A stretch of 64,000 bases of DNA from Achromobacter mucicolens (GTDB taxonomy: Bacteria > Pseudomonadota > Gammaproteobacteria > Burkholderiales > Burkholderiaceae_B), in NCBI RefSeq assembly GCF_902859725.1, contig NZ_CADIJP010000023.1, forward strand, positions 1 through 64,000, in the 5' to 3' direction. The position numbers were made by a program, and so were the translations under genes. Under the pieces are notes generated by a model that worked only from the letters and a program-made list of their open reading frames with translations, did no database searches and had not been told where the DNA came from. How positions within the stretch are numbered: the first letter of the stretch is position 1; each line of letters starts with the position of its first letter. Shown here piece by piece: positions 26,180 through 37,100 of the stretch.

Positions 26180-27205
26180 ATGTCCATCCGCAAACCTCGA
26201 AGCTCGCGCGCTGGCCGCGTCACCATGCAGGATGTCGCGCGGCGCGTGGGCGTCAGCGCGATCACGGTATCGCGGGCGTTGCGCACGCCCGATAAGGTGG
26301 GCCAGGATCTGCGCCAGCAAATCGCGCGGGTGTGCCAGGAACTGGGCTACGTGCCCAACCACGCCGCCAGCGCGCTGGCGTCGGCGCGGTCGCAGACCAT
26401 CGTGGTGCTCATCCCGTCGCTCAGCAACGTGGTGTTCGTGGACATCATCACGGGCATCAAGGAAGTGCTGGACCAGCACAGCTACCACATGCTGATCGGC
26501 GTGACGGGCTATTCGCCGGACGAAGAAGAAGCGCTGCTGCGCAAGTATCTGCAGCATTCGCCCGATGGGGTGGTCCTGACCGGCATCGACCACAATCCGG
26601 GTGTCTGGGAACTGCTGCGCGCGCAGTCGATTCCCACGGTGCACACGATCGAAACGCTGGAGAGCAGCAATGACATGAGCGTCGGGTTCTCGCAGTTCGA
26701 CTCGGGCTACGCAGCCGGCCGCCATCTGGTCGAACGCGGTTACCGCCGCATCGGCATCATCGGCGCGCAGCTGGATCCCCGGTCGCTGCGCCGCTGCGAA
26801 GGGTGCCGGCAGGCGTTGCGCGACGCGGGGCTGTACGACGCGGCCCTGGAAATCATGACGCCGGAAAAATCGTCGATCAGCCTCGGAGCGTCGTTGATCC
26901 AGGATCTGCACGCGCGCCATCCCGACTGCGACGCCGTGTTCTTCTGCAACGACGATCTGGCGCAAGGCGCGGTGTTCCAGTGCGGCCGGGATGGCGTGCG
27001 TGTGCCAGAACAGATGGCTATCGTCGGCTTTCATGATTTCCCGGGCACGGCCTGGACCACGCCGCCGCTGTCCACCATTGCCACGCCCCGCTACCAGATC
27101 GGCCTGTCAGCCGCGCAACTGCTCATGCGGCACCTGGCGGGCGAACCCGTGCCCGAGCGGCATGTGGACTTGGGTTTTACGTTGGTTCAGCGCGAAACCA
27201 GTTGA
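26180..27205 (+). CDS. LacI-family transcriptional repressor (GntR/gluconate type)
   Basis: 341 residues from ATG 26180 (GAGGG upstream). The N-terminal LacI helix-turn-helix reads TMQDVARRVGVSAITVSRALRTPDKV, followed by the hinge LGYVPNHAASALASARS and a periplasmic-binding-like sensor domain. It most resembles GntR-like LacI regulators that respond to gluconate or related acids, in line with the ATGTTA-N4-TAACAT operator next to it. The predicted effector is the transported sugar acid or its product. Convergent with the EamA gene, 30 bp apart. Confidence 0.93.
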   Translation: MSIRKPRSSRAGRVTMQDVARRVGVSAITVSRALRTPDKVGQDLRQQIARVCQELGYVPNHAASALASARSQTIVVLIPSLSNVVFVDIITGIKEVLDQHSYHMLIGVTGYSPDEEEALLRKYLQHSPDGVVLTGIDHNPGVWELLRAQSIPTVHTIETLESSNDMSVGFSQFDSGYAAGRHLVERGYRRIGIIGAQLDPRSLRRCEGCRQALRDAGLYDAALEIMTPEKSSISLGASLIQDLHARHPDCDAVFFCNDDLAQGAVFQCGRDGVRVPEQMAIVGFHDFPGTAWTTPPLSTIATPRYQIGLSAAQLLMRHLAGEPVPERHVDLGFTLVQRETS

Positions 27206-27235
27206 GGACGCCGCCGCAAGAGGCGCCGTGCCTGT

Positions 27236-28150
27236 TCAAGCGGCGGGCGTCGATGGCGTTCTGACCGGGCGCAGCGCCAGAAAGACCCCGGCCGCCATGA
27301 TCAGCCCCATGCCCGCCAGCGCCAGCGCGTCTGGCGGGCGCTGGAACCAGAACGTGCTGAAGCCCAGCGCCAGCAGCAACTGGAAGTAGTTCAGGGGCGC
27401 CAGCGTTGCCGCCGGAACCCGCTGGAAGGCCGCGATCAGCAGGACCTGCGCCAGGCCGCTGCAGGCGCCCAGGGCAAGGATGATGACGGTATCGGCCGTT
27501 CCGGGCCAGGGGTCGGGCAGGAAGAAGGGCGCGGGCAGCGCGGTCACGATCAGGCAGATGAACGCCGTGTACGCATACTGCACCGGCCCCGGCACCTTGT
27601 TCGACAGCTTGCGCGTCAGCACCTGGAAGATCGCGTAACTGACGGCCGACACCGCCATCAGCAACGTGCCCAGCAGGGGCAGGTCGCCGCCGGGCCGCAC
27701 GATCAGCAGCATGCCGGCAAAGCCGGCGGCCACCGCGCCCCATTGCGCTGCCCGGACGCGTTCGCCCAGCAGCCACGGAGACAACGCCACCATGATGAGC
27801 GGGGCGGTGAAGTAGATCGCGGTGGCCTCGGACAGCGGCATCCAGATCAGCGCGGTCATGAAGCACGTAGCCACCGTGGCCAGCATGATGCCGCGCAGCA
27901 CCAGCAGCGGCTTTTCCGGCGCGTCGCGCAGCCGCAGGCCGCGGCCGTGGCGCCACAGCATGCCCATCGCCAGCGTCGCCACCGCCAGGTAGCGCATCAC
28001 GTTCAGAAAGGGCGCCGGATAGCGTTCCAGAAGCTGCTTGGCGCCCGCATCGAAGGTGGCGAACGCCACCAGCGCCGCGAAAAACAGCAGGACGCCAGTC
28101 TGGCGCGCGCCTTCATTTGCCGCCACGGCCAAAGCCTTCAAGAAACGCAT
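27236..28150 (-). CDS. EamA/DMT-superfamily permease
   Basis: 304 residues from ATG 28150, overlapping the upstream deacetylase gene by 38 bp. Ten hydrophobic helices in two EamA repeats (LLFFAALVAFATFDAGAK at the start; SEATAIYFTAPLIMVALSP; APLNYFQLLLALGFSTFWFQ). Family members move amino acids, nucleotides, polyamine-like metabolites and other small molecules, often as exporters. Last gene of the 36.9-27.2 kb operon. Substrate unknown. Confidence 0.9.
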   Translation of the reverse strand: MRFLKALAVAANEGARQTGVLLFFAALVAFATFDAGAKQLLERYPAPFLNVMRYLAVATLAMGMLWRHGRGLRLRDAPEKPLLVLRGIMLATVATCFMTALIWMPLSEATAIYFTAPLIMVALSPWLLGERVRAAQWGAVAAGFAGMLLIVRPGGDLPLLGTLLMAVSAVSYAIFQVLTRKLSNKVPGPVQYAYTAFICLIVTALPAPFFLPDPWPGTADTVIILALGACSGLAQVLLIAAFQRVPAATLAPLNYFQLLLALGFSTFWFQRPPDALALAGMGLIMAAGVFLALRPVRTPSTPAA

Positions 28151-29177
28151 CCAGCGCGGGCCCGATCGCCTCGACCATGTAGCCGCCTTCCTGCACCACG
28201 ACGGTAGGCACGCGCAAACCGGCGACGCGCGCGCCGATGTCTCGGTACGCATCGATGTCCAGCCTGAGCACGCTGATCGGATCGTCCTTGTAGGTGTCGA
28301 ATCCCAGCGGCAGGACCAGCGCCTGCGGCGCATAGCCCGCCAGGGCATCCAGCGCGGTGTCCAGCGCCTGCAGGAATTCCGCGTTGCCGCAGCCGTGCGC
28401 CAGCGGCAGGTTCAGGTTGTAGCCTTCGCCCGCGCCGTGCCCGCGCTCGTGCGCGTAGCCGGTATAGAAGGGGTAATACCCGGCCGGATCGGCGTGCAGC
28501 GAGACGGTCATCACGTCCGCCCGGTGATAGAAGATGTTCTGTGTGCCGTCACCGTGGTGCGCATCCACGTCCAGCACCGCCACCTTCGACCACGTCTGCA
28601 ACAGGCGGCTTGCCGCGGCGGCGCTGTTGTTCAGGTAGCAAAAGCCGCCGGCGCGGTCGCGATGGGCATGGTGGCCGGAAGGCCGGGAGAGCGCGTAGAC
28701 CACGCCACCGGCGCTCGCCACATGGTCCGCGGCCGCCAGCGCGCTATGCGTGGACCGCAGCGCCGAGCGCCAGGTCTGCGGCCCGATGGGGCAGGCGAGG
28801 TCGCTCAGGTAATACCCGGTTTGCGCCACGATGGACGGGGACGGGCAGGGGCCCCGTCCGGCGGCATCGATGCGGCCGTTGTAGTAGGGCGAAAGATTAG
28901 GCAGTACTTCCGGACCAGGATCGACGCCTGGCGCCTTCAGGGCCTGCCAGCGCGCAAAGGCGGTTTCCAGGTAGTCCAGATAATCCGTGCTGTGCACGTG
29001 TTCAAGCGGCTTGCGGCCATAGTCGGATGGCGCTTCGACCTTCACGCCGCGGGCCGCCAGCGCCTGCTGCAGGCTCTCCGCGCGCGACGGCAGGTCGGTG
29101 GGGGCGCTGATGCGGCCCAGCCGCATGAATTGCCTGGGCGAATGCAGCAACTGTTCTTCGGAAAAAAACGCCTTCAT
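28113..29177 (-). CDS. Histone-deacetylase-family amidohydrolase, acetylpolyamine-type
   Basis: 354 residues. Zn-dependent deacetylase fold with the His pair in SGHHAHRDRAGGFCYLNN, metal ligands in VAVLDVDAHHGDGTQ and GFDTYKDDP, and the catalytic tyrosine in QEGGYMVE. Architecture and length match bacterial acetylpolyamine amidohydrolases, which remove acetyl groups from N-acetylputrescine or acetylspermidine. It could instead act on another N-acyl amine. Located after the ABC transporter and cupin genes; the context suggests deacylation of an imported compound. Confidence 0.9.
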   Translation of the reverse strand: MKAFFSEEQLLHSPRQFMRLGRISAPTDLPSRAESLQQALAARGVKVEAPSDYGRKPLEHVHSTDYLDYLETAFARWQALKAPGVDPGPEVLPNLSPYYNGRIDAAGRGPCPSPSIVAQTGYYLSDLACPIGPQTWRSALRSTHSALAAADHVASAGGVVYALSRPSGHHAHRDRAGGFCYLNNSAAAASRLLQTWSKVAVLDVDAHHGDGTQNIFYHRADVMTVSLHADPAGYYPFYTGYAHERGHGAGEGYNLNLPLAHGCGNAEFLQALDTALDALAGYAPQALVLPLGFDTYKDDPISVLRLDIDAYRDIGARVAGLRVPTVVVQEGGYMVEAIGPALDAFLEGFGRGGK

Positions 29178-29224
29178 GGATATCCTCGCTCAGACCGTCA
29201 CGGTCGCTACCAGATGCGTGGGGC

Positions 29225-29515
29225 TCAGGCCCGCTTGAGTTCGATCTCGACGAACACGAATTCCGTGTCGCTGGGGTTGATGACGTTGTGCTCCACGCCC
29301 ACCGGCCGGTAATACGCCACACCCGTGGTGAGTTGGCTGGTGACCTGGCCGTTGGGCGTGTCCAGCAGCAGCGGGCCGGTGGTCTGCGGCACCACCACGT
29401 AGTTCATGCCATGCCGGTGCCAGCCCGTCTCGCCGCCCGGCGGAAAGCGCCATTCGGTGACGGTGACCAGTTCGTTGTCGATCTGCACGGTGGGTACTGC
29501 GGCGGGGCGTTGCAT
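29225..29515 (-). CDS. Small cupin-domain protein
   Basis: 96 residues, one cupin beta-barrel: motif 1 PPGGETGWHRHGMNYVVVP and motif 2 YYRPVGVEHNVINPS, so metal-binding histidines are available. AGGAGA precedes the ATG. Such single-domain cupins may be sensors, isomerases or dioxygenases; the activity cannot be assigned. Between the ABC ATPase gene (36 bp) and the deacetylase gene (47 bp), same strand. Confidence 0.88.
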   Translation of the reverse strand: MQRPAAVPTVQIDNELVTVTEWRFPPGGETGWHRHGMNYVVVPQTTGPLLLDTPNGQVTSQLTTGVAYYRPVGVEHNVINPSDTEFVFVEIELKRA

Positions 29516-29551
29516 AAGGCGTTCTCCTGTATGGCGATGACGGGGTTGCAG

Positions 29552-31192
<1,641 letters not shown>

Positions 31193-31201
31193 GCCGGCCT
31201 C

Positions 31202-32041
31202 CTATTCGCCGCGCTTGCGCAGTTGCGGGTTGAGGGCGTCGTTCAGGCCTTCGCCGATCAGGTTGATGGCCAGCACGGTCAAGAGGATGGCGACCCCGGG
31301 CCACACGCTCATCCACCAGGCCTCGCGGATCATGGTGCGCGCCGCGCCGATCATGAAACCCCAGCTCATCAGGTTGCGGTCGCCCAGGCCCAGAAAGGAC
31401 AGCGACGACTCCGTCAGGATCGCGGTCGCCACCATGAACGAGGCCGACACGATGATGGGCGACATGGCATTGGGCAGGATCTGCGTGCCCACGATGCGGG
31501 CCGGCGTCTGGCCGATGACGATCGCGGCCTGCACGAATTCGCGCTGCTTGAGCGTCATGAATTCCGAGCGGACCAGCCGCGCGGCCGGCGGCCAGGACAC
31601 CACCGCGATGGCGCCCATGATCGAATAGACCGACGGGCTCAGGATGGCGACCAGCACCACGGCCATCGCCAGTTGCGGAATGGTCTGGAAAAACTCGGTG
31701 AACCGCATCAGTGCGTCGTCCACGCGGCCGCCGCAGTAGCCGGCTATCGAACCGACCACGATGCCAAAGAGCAGCGCGACGGCGGTGGACAGCAGGCCCA
31801 CCATCAGCGACACGCGCGCGCCCCACACCAGTCCCGCGGTGATGTCGCGGCCCAGCATGTCCGTGCCGAAAGGATAGTCCGCATTGGTGAACGGCGGGAT
31901 CAGCGGGTCGGCCACCATCATCCAGGGCGACTCTTCGTACAGCAGCGGCGCCGCCAGGGCCACGGCCACCACGATCAGCATGATGACCAGGCCGGCCACT
32001 GCCCCGTAGTTGCGCAGGTAACGTCGGGCGAATGACTTCAT
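31202..32041 (-). CDS. ABC importer permease, DppC family
   Basis: 279 residues. Starts MKSFARRYLRNYG with its ATG overlapping the dppB-type stop (ATGA). Contains the typical FGTDMLGRDITAGLVWGARVSL periplasmic loop and the permease motif around EFVQAAIVIGQTPARIVGTQILPN. Six membrane helices. Forms the inner-membrane channel with the neighbouring DppB-like subunit. A long open frame continues upstream through dppB in another frame and is spurious. Confidence 0.96.
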   Translation of the reverse strand: MKSFARRYLRNYGAVAGLVIMLIVVAVALAAPLLYEESPWMMVADPLIPPFTNADYPFGTDMLGRDITAGLVWGARVSLMVGLLSTAVALLFGIVVGSIAGYCGGRVDDALMRFTEFFQTIPQLAMAVVLVAILSPSVYSIMGAIAVVSWPPAARLVRSEFMTLKQREFVQAAIVIGQTPARIVGTQILPNAMSPIIVSASFMVATAILTESSLSFLGLGDRNLMSWGFMIGAARTMIREAWWMSVWPGVAILLTVLAINLIGEGLNDALNPQLRKRGE

Positions 32042-33045
32042 GCGGAGGCTCCTTGCTGCGCACCCGCGCCAATGCGCGGATCGATCAGGCGGTACAGCAC
32101 GTCGGTCAGCAGGTTGAAGACCACGACCATGATGGAGGTGACCAGGAAGATGCCCAGCAGAAGCTGGTAGTCGCGTTGCAGCAGGGCGTCGAACATCAGG
32201 CGTCCGATGCCGGGCCACGCGAAGACGGTCTCGGTCAGCACCGCGCCGCCCGCCATCTGCCCCAGCTGGATGCCGGCAAACGTGATGACCGGCAGCAGCG
32301 CGTTGCGCAGCACGTGCGCGCGGATCACGCGGCTGGGGCTCACGCCCTTGGCGCGCGCCGTCTTCACGAAATCCATGCCGATCACTTCCAGCATCGACGC
32401 GCGAGTCAGCCGCACGTAGACGGCCATGAAGAAGCAGCCCAGCGTCACGGTCGGCAAGATGAGATGCAGGGCGATATCGCCCGCGCGCGCCCAGCCGGTC
32501 AGGTTTGCGCCCACGGTCTCCATGCCGAAGGCCGGCAGCCAGCCCAGCACCACCGAGAACAGCAGGATGCCCATCAGCGACAGCCAGAAGAGCGGCGTGG
32601 CGTACAGCAACAGGGCGCCGGTCATCACCGAGCTGTCGATCCAGCGGCGCTTGTTGCGATAGCGCGCCTTGGCGGCCACCACGCCCAGCAGCACGCCCAG
32701 CACGATGGAAAACACGAAGGCGCACGACATCAGGAGGAACGTGGCGGGCAGGCGCTCGACGATCAGGTCCAGCACCGGCACATGATTGCGGTACGAAAAG
32801 CCCAGATCCAGCTGCACCACGCCCTTCAGGTAGAGAAAAAGCTGCGTCAGGACGGGCTTGTCCAGGCCAAAGGCGACACGCAGCTGGTCCACGTAGGCGG
32901 CATCGCCCGCGCCGGCCTGGCCGGCCAGCACGGCGGCGGGATCGCCGGGCGCAAGCCGTATCAGGAAGAAATTGATGATCACCACGCCCAGCACCACCAC
33001 CAGGGCCTTGCCGATGCGGGACAGCAGGAAAGACAGGAATCTCAT
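32038..33045 (-). CDS. ABC importer permease, DppB family
   Basis: 335 residues. N-terminal MRFLSFLLSRIGKALVVVLGV, LAPGDPAA loop, LDLGFSYR, and the EAA-type contact FVKTARAKGVSPSRVIRAHVLRN. Typical DppB/OppB. Coupled by a 4-bp overlap to the DppC gene. Confidence 0.96.
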   Translation of the reverse strand: MRFLSFLLSRIGKALVVVLGVVIINFFLIRLAPGDPAAVLAGQAGAGDAAYVDQLRVAFGLDKPVLTQLFLYLKGVVQLDLGFSYRNHVPVLDLIVERLPATFLLMSCAFVFSIVLGVLLGVVAAKARYRNKRRWIDSSVMTGALLLYATPLFWLSLMGILLFSVVLGWLPAFGMETVGANLTGWARAGDIALHLILPTVTLGCFFMAVYVRLTRASMLEVIGMDFVKTARAKGVSPSRVIRAHVLRNALLPVITFAGIQLGQMAGGAVLTETVFAWPGIGRLMFDALLQRDYQLLLGIFLVTSIMVVVFNLLTDVLYRLIDPRIGAGAQQGASA

Positions 33046-33102
33046 GCTCGGGTCCTTTCAGGACGGACGTGCCTCGCGGCAACCCTGCCCGCCGCGCAGC
33101 CA

Positions 33103-33137
33103 GGCGCCGCCGCGGACACTGGATCCGCGGCGGCGCC
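33103..33137 (-). other. Intercistronic hairpin after the binding-protein gene
   Basis: Perfect 14-bp GC-rich stem GGCGCCGCCGCGGA / TCCGCGGCGGCGCC (33103-33116, 33124-33137), 7-nt loop and no T-run. It starts 11 bp after the binding-protein stop. Probably a 3' stabiliser that raises binding-protein over permease expression. Confidence 0.65.
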
Positions 33138-33147
33138 CCGGGGGCGC

Positions 33148-34725
33148 TTACTTCTTTTCGAGGTAGACGTCGTCGAACGACTCGTTCAGGCCGATGGCGG
33201 TCTTGACCAGGTTCTTCACGTTGGCGCGATACAGGGTCGGAAACTCCATGTCGACCAGGAAGCCATTGGCGACCTCGTTGACGAGCGTCGTCTGGATCTG
33301 GGTGTAGAGCGCCTGGCGCTTGGCCGGATCGACCTCGGAGGCGGCGGCCTCCCACAGTTTGTCGGTCTCGGGGTTGCTGTAGCCCTGCACATTGGCAAAG
33401 GGCGATCCCTTGACGATGTTCGACGAGATATACAAGCGCTGCACGCCCAGCGCGGGGTCGCCGTACTGGTACGTGAAGGTGGTGGTCAGGTCGAAGTCCC
33501 AGTTGCCGGTGCGGCTTGCCCAGCCGCCCGCGTCGGTGGATTCCACGTTCACCTTGAAGCCCAGCTGTTCCAGCGCCTGCTTGGTGTATTCGCCCAGCCG
33601 GTCCCAGGTCGAGCCGTACGGGAAGCTCAGTTGGCGGATCGTGTAGTCGCCGGGCTTGATGCCCGATTCCTTGATCAGCGCGCGCGCCTTCTTCATGTCG
33701 AACGGCATCGGCGGCATGTTCTTGTCGTAGAACATCTCGGTGGTCACGAAGGGGCTGGTCGACACTTTGCCCAGACCGAAGAAGATGTTGTTGACCACCA
33801 TGTTGCGGTTCATCGCCGCCATGACCGCCTGGCGCACCTTCAGGTTGTCGAAGGGCGGCTTACGCATGTTGAAGATCAGGTAGGCCTGCGGCGAGAACAT
33901 TTCCCAGCCCGCGGTCGTGTATTCCACGTTGGGCAGGCCGCGCAGGCGCTTGATGTCGACGTTGTCCACGTCGCCGCCGCGCAGCACGTCCACGCTGCCG
34001 CGCTCGAAGGCCACCGCGCGCGACGCCGCGTCCGGAATCACGTTGAACACCAGCTCGTCCAGATACGGCTTGCCGGGCTTCCAGTAATCGGGATTGCGCG
34101 CCAGCTTGATGTATTCGCCGCGCTTCCATTCCTTGAAGACGAACGGGCCGGTGCCCACGGGCTTCTGGTTGGCCGGGTTGGTCATGTAGTCCGTGCCGGC
34201 GTACAGATGCTTGGGCATCATCGGCGCAAAACCGGGTTCGAACATCAGCATGAAGGCCGGAAACGGCGTCTTCAGCTTGATGACCACGGTCTTGGCGTCG
34301 GGCGCCTGCACGGACTCGACGAACTTATTCAGAATGACGCGGGCACGCGCGTGGGTCTTGGGCAGCATGTCCGCCAGCGAGAACACCACGTCCTCGGACG
34401 TGAACGGCTTGCCGTCATGCCACTTCACGTTGTCCTGCAGGTGGAAGGTGTAGGTCAGGCCATCGGCGGCGGCCTCCCATGACTTGGCCAGTCCGGGCTG
34501 CGGCTTGAGGTCGGTGGAGTAGGTCAGCAGGCTCTCGTAGATCTTGCCCGCGACGAATTGCGTCGGCCCCTGCTGATTGATGGCCGTGACGATCACCGGC
34601 GGTTCGGGCTGGACGATCATGTTCAGCGTGCCGCCCTTGGTCTGGGCCAAGGCCTGCGTGGCGGGCAGCGCGGCCGCAAGGACCAATGCGCCGATGCTTA
34701 GGGAAAACCAGTTTTTCGATTTCAC
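33148..34725 (-). CDS. ABC importer substrate-binding protein, family 5 (DppA/OppA type)
   Basis: 525 residues with a Sec signal peptide (MKSKNWFSLSIGALVLAAALPATQALA). The SBP_bac_5 fold is shown by KIYESLLTYSTDLKPQPGLAKSW, VKWHDGKPFTSEDVVFSL and LARNPDYWKPGKPYLDE. Captures peptides, opines or similar compounds in the periplasm for the downstream permease. The linked M20 amidohydrolase and deacetylase suggest N-acylated or N-carbamoylated substrates. That is inference. Confidence 0.95.
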   Translation of the reverse strand: MKSKNWFSLSIGALVLAAALPATQALAQTKGGTLNMIVQPEPPVIVTAINQQGPTQFVAGKIYESLLTYSTDLKPQPGLAKSWEAAADGLTYTFHLQDNVKWHDGKPFTSEDVVFSLADMLPKTHARARVILNKFVESVQAPDAKTVVIKLKTPFPAFMLMFEPGFAPMMPKHLYAGTDYMTNPANQKPVGTGPFVFKEWKRGEYIKLARNPDYWKPGKPYLDELVFNVIPDAASRAVAFERGSVDVLRGGDVDNVDIKRLRGLPNVEYTTAGWEMFSPQAYLIFNMRKPPFDNLKVRQAVMAAMNRNMVVNNIFFGLGKVSTSPFVTTEMFYDKNMPPMPFDMKKARALIKESGIKPGDYTIRQLSFPYGSTWDRLGEYTKQALEQLGFKVNVESTDAGGWASRTGNWDFDLTTTFTYQYGDPALGVQRLYISSNIVKGSPFANVQGYSNPETDKLWEAAASEVDPAKRQALYTQIQTTLVNEVANGFLVDMEFPTLYRANVKNLVKTAIGLNESFDDVYLEKK

Positions 34726-34899
34726 TGCGAGCCTCCGGGCTGGAAAGGGTCGGACAGGCGGCCGCTCGGACGCGGCGATAGCCGTGCCGGATCAAGCAAA
34801 CCTCATGCCACCTGCGTTTCTCGGGTACTGCGGGTGGAGCTGCTGCAACAATGCTTCGTTCAGGTGCTGGTTAAGGCGCCGCGCACCAATGCGGAGAAT

Positions 34900-36174
34900 T
34901 CAGTGGTGCTTGGCCATGTCTGCGGTGGCGGCTTGGGGCGCATTGGCCCGCGCCACCATGGCGTCGAGCAACACGTTGCAGCCGGCTTCCAGATGCTCGG
35001 GCCGGGCGTCTTCGATTTCGTTGTGGCTGATGCCGTCCTTGCACGGCACGAAGATCATCGCGGTGGGCGCCACGGCAGCCATGTAGACGGCATCGTGTCC
35101 GGCGCCCGTGACGATGTTCATGGCGGGCAGGCCACGGTTTGCGGCGCCCTGGCGTACCTTGTCCACCAGATCGGGATCGAACGGCGTCGGCGGGAAATAC
35201 TGCACGTCCTTCACGTCGACGCGAACGCCGTGCGCGACCGCGATGTCGTCGCAAATGCGTCGCCATTCCGCATCCATGCGTTGCAGCGTCGCCTCGTCTT
35301 CGTGGCGCAGGTCGGTGGTGAATCGAACCTGGCCTGGTATGACGTTGCGCGATCCCGGGAACGCGTGGATCTCGCCCACCGTTCCGCGTCCGTGGGGCTG
35401 GTGGGTATTGGCAATATTGACGACGGCCTGCAGCAGGAAGCTCGTGGCGAAGAGGGCGTCGCGGCGGATCGGCATGGGCGTCGGACCGGCATGCATTTCC
35501 ATGCCGGTCACGGTGACGTCGTACCAGCGCAGGCCCAGCGACCCCGTCACGACGCCGACCGTCTTTTCCTCGTGCTCCAGGATCGGACCCTGTTCGATAT
35601 GCGCCTCGAAGTAGGCGTCCACCGGGCGCCCGCCGACGGGGTCGGCGCCGGCGTAACCAATGGCCTGAAGTTCGTCGCGCACGCTGATGCCCTGCGCGTC
35701 GCGCGCCGACAGCGCGGTTTCCAGCGGAAATTTGCCGGCAAAGACACCCGATCCCATCATCACGGGCACGAAGCGCGAGCCTTCCTCGTTGGTCCAGATG
35801 GCCACTTCCAGCGGGGCCTCGGTCGTCACGCCCGCGTCATTGAGCGTGCGGATCACTTCAAGACCGGCCAGCACCCCGTAGCAGCCGTCGAACTTGCCGC
35901 CGGTAGGTTGGGTGTCGATATGGCTGCCCGTCATCACGGGCGGCAGGCTGTCATTGCGGCCCGCGCGCCGGGCGAAGATGTTGCCCACCTGATCCACCCG
36001 CACTGTCATGCCGGCCTCGCGCATCCAGCCGGTCACCAGATCGCGGCCCTGGCCATCGAGCGCGGTGAGCGCCAGGCGGCAGTTGCCGCCCTTGGGCGTC
36101 GCGCCGATCTGCGCAAGATCCATCAGGGACTGCCACAGCCGGTTGCCGTTGATGGACAGAGGGGGTGTCGTCAT
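34900..36174 (-). CDS. M20-family Zn-dependent amidohydrolase (N-carbamoyl-amino-acid hydrolase / hydantoinase C type)
   Basis: 424 residues from ATG 36174, overlapping the GntR-type gene stop by 4 bp. Binuclear metal site residues in TGSHIDTQPTGGKFDG, IWTNEEGSRF and EAHIEQGP; C-terminal GAGHDAVYMA and KDGISHNE. This signature is shared by N-carbamoyl-L-amino-acid hydrolases, allantoate amidohydrolases and beta-ureidopropionases. The substrate is not determinable from sequence. The next gene downstream on the strand is the ABC binding protein, 174 bp away, so a second promoter may exist there. Confidence 0.92.
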   Translation of the reverse strand: MTTPPLSINGNRLWQSLMDLAQIGATPKGGNCRLALTALDGQGRDLVTGWMREAGMTVRVDQVGNIFARRAGRNDSLPPVMTGSHIDTQPTGGKFDGCYGVLAGLEVIRTLNDAGVTTEAPLEVAIWTNEEGSRFVPVMMGSGVFAGKFPLETALSARDAQGISVRDELQAIGYAGADPVGGRPVDAYFEAHIEQGPILEHEEKTVGVVTGSLGLRWYDVTVTGMEMHAGPTPMPIRRDALFATSFLLQAVVNIANTHQPHGRGTVGEIHAFPGSRNVIPGQVRFTTDLRHEDEATLQRMDAEWRRICDDIAVAHGVRVDVKDVQYFPPTPFDPDLVDKVRQGAANRGLPAMNIVTGAGHDAVYMAAVAPTAMIFVPCKDGISHNEIEDARPEHLEAGCNVLLDAMVARANAPQAATADMAKHH

Positions 36175-36911
36175 AGGTCGCCTCGGGGGTGGGAAACGTC
36201 GCCAAAGTCCTCGCGCAGGCGCGCCAGGATGCCAAGCAGGTGAGCGTGCATGGCGTGCCGCGCACGAATGGGGTCGCGCGCCACGATCGCGGTCAGGATG
36301 CGCTGGTGTTCGGCGTGGGCAACTGCCCACACCTTGGCATCGACGAAATAGTCCTGCATCCGCCGGTACACCGAGCTGGATTGGGTCAGGTTCCACAGAT
36401 GGGCGACGGCGGCGGCCAGCGCGGCGTTGCCGCAGGCGGCGGCGATCGCGCCGTGAAACTCCCGGTCATGCCGGCCTGGCGAATCCGTCAGGGACATGCC
36501 GTCGTGGGCGTCGAGGATGGCCGCCAACTGGGCGGCGGTGGCATGCTGCGCCGCCATGCCCGCGCATTCGGGCTCGATGAGGAGGCGCGCTTCCAGCAGG
36601 TCGAACGGCCCGATGTCGTCGACGCCCTGCGCCGCGCTGGGCGGTGTTCCGGCGGCGGCCGCCATGCCGGCGCCTTCCTTGTCCGCCACGAACACGCCGG
36701 TGCCCACGCGGACCTCGACGTAGCCCTCGATTTCAAGCGCAATCAGCGCTTCGCGGATCGACGCGCGGCTGACCTGCAGTTGTTCGGCCAGGTCCCGCTC
36801 CGACGGCAAACGCCGGCCGCGCGGGAAGTCGCCGGCCCGGATCCGTCCTGCGATCTGGTCGGCGATCATGCGATACAGACGGGTGACGGCGACGGCTTGG
36901 AAAGTGCTCAT
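36171..36911 (-). CDS. GntR-family (FadR/FCD subfamily) regulator
   Basis: 246 residues. Winged helix-turn-helix near residues 10-75 (RGRRLPSERDLAEQLQVSRASIREALIALE) and an all-helical FCD sensor domain with metal-binding histidines (HDREFHGAIAAACG, AEHQRILTAI, ARHAMHAHL). First gene of the operon running down to 27236. The repeated TGGTCAGGCCA motifs upstream are its probable operators. Confidence 0.93.
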   Translation of the reverse strand: MSTFQAVAVTRLYRMIADQIAGRIRAGDFPRGRRLPSERDLAEQLQVSRASIREALIALEIEGYVEVRVGTGVFVADKEGAGMAAAAGTPPSAAQGVDDIGPFDLLEARLLIEPECAGMAAQHATAAQLAAILDAHDGMSLTDSPGRHDREFHGAIAAACGNAALAAAVAHLWNLTQSSSVYRRMQDYFVDAKVWAVAHAEHQRILTAIVARDPIRARHAMHAHLLGILARLREDFGDVSHPRGDL

Positions 36912-36929
36912 CGGGCGGGGGGCTTGGCC

Positions 36930-36946
36930 TGGTGGTCAGGCCACCA
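36930..36946. promoter_or_regulatory. Candidate GntR operator, proximal copy
   Basis: TGGTGGTCAGGCCACCA is a 17-bp inverted repeat 18 bp upstream of the GntR-type regulator start. It contains TGGTCAGGCCA, close to the FadR-subfamily TNGTNNNACNA pattern. The core is repeated exactly 100 bp away. Confidence 0.6.
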
Positions 36947-37029
36947 ATATAGGCACCTCGCCATTGAAACAAAAGGGAAAACTAGCGCTTTCAGGGAAAA
37001 CGATGTGAGGGATTCCACCGCTGTTCGTC

Positions 37030-37043
37030 TGGTGGTCAGGCCA
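37030..37043. promoter_or_regulatory. Candidate GntR operator, distal copy
   Basis: TGGTGGTCAGGCCA, identical to the first 14 bases of the proximal copy at 36930 and also preceded by C, but lacking the last bases of the inverted repeat. The 15-bp identity in a 190-bp intergenic region is unlikely by chance. Confidence 0.5.
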
Positions 37044-37100
37044 GTGGACCGGCCCTTTTTAGGTCCGCCGCTGGGGCAGGGCGGCGGGATGCAGAGTTCG

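Noticed and set aside
31202-33355. 717-codon frame appearing to fuse the DppC permease to upstream sequence
   Set aside because: Only the last 279 codons are permease; the remainder is the wrong frame of dppB. The ATGA overlap gives the natural DppC start.
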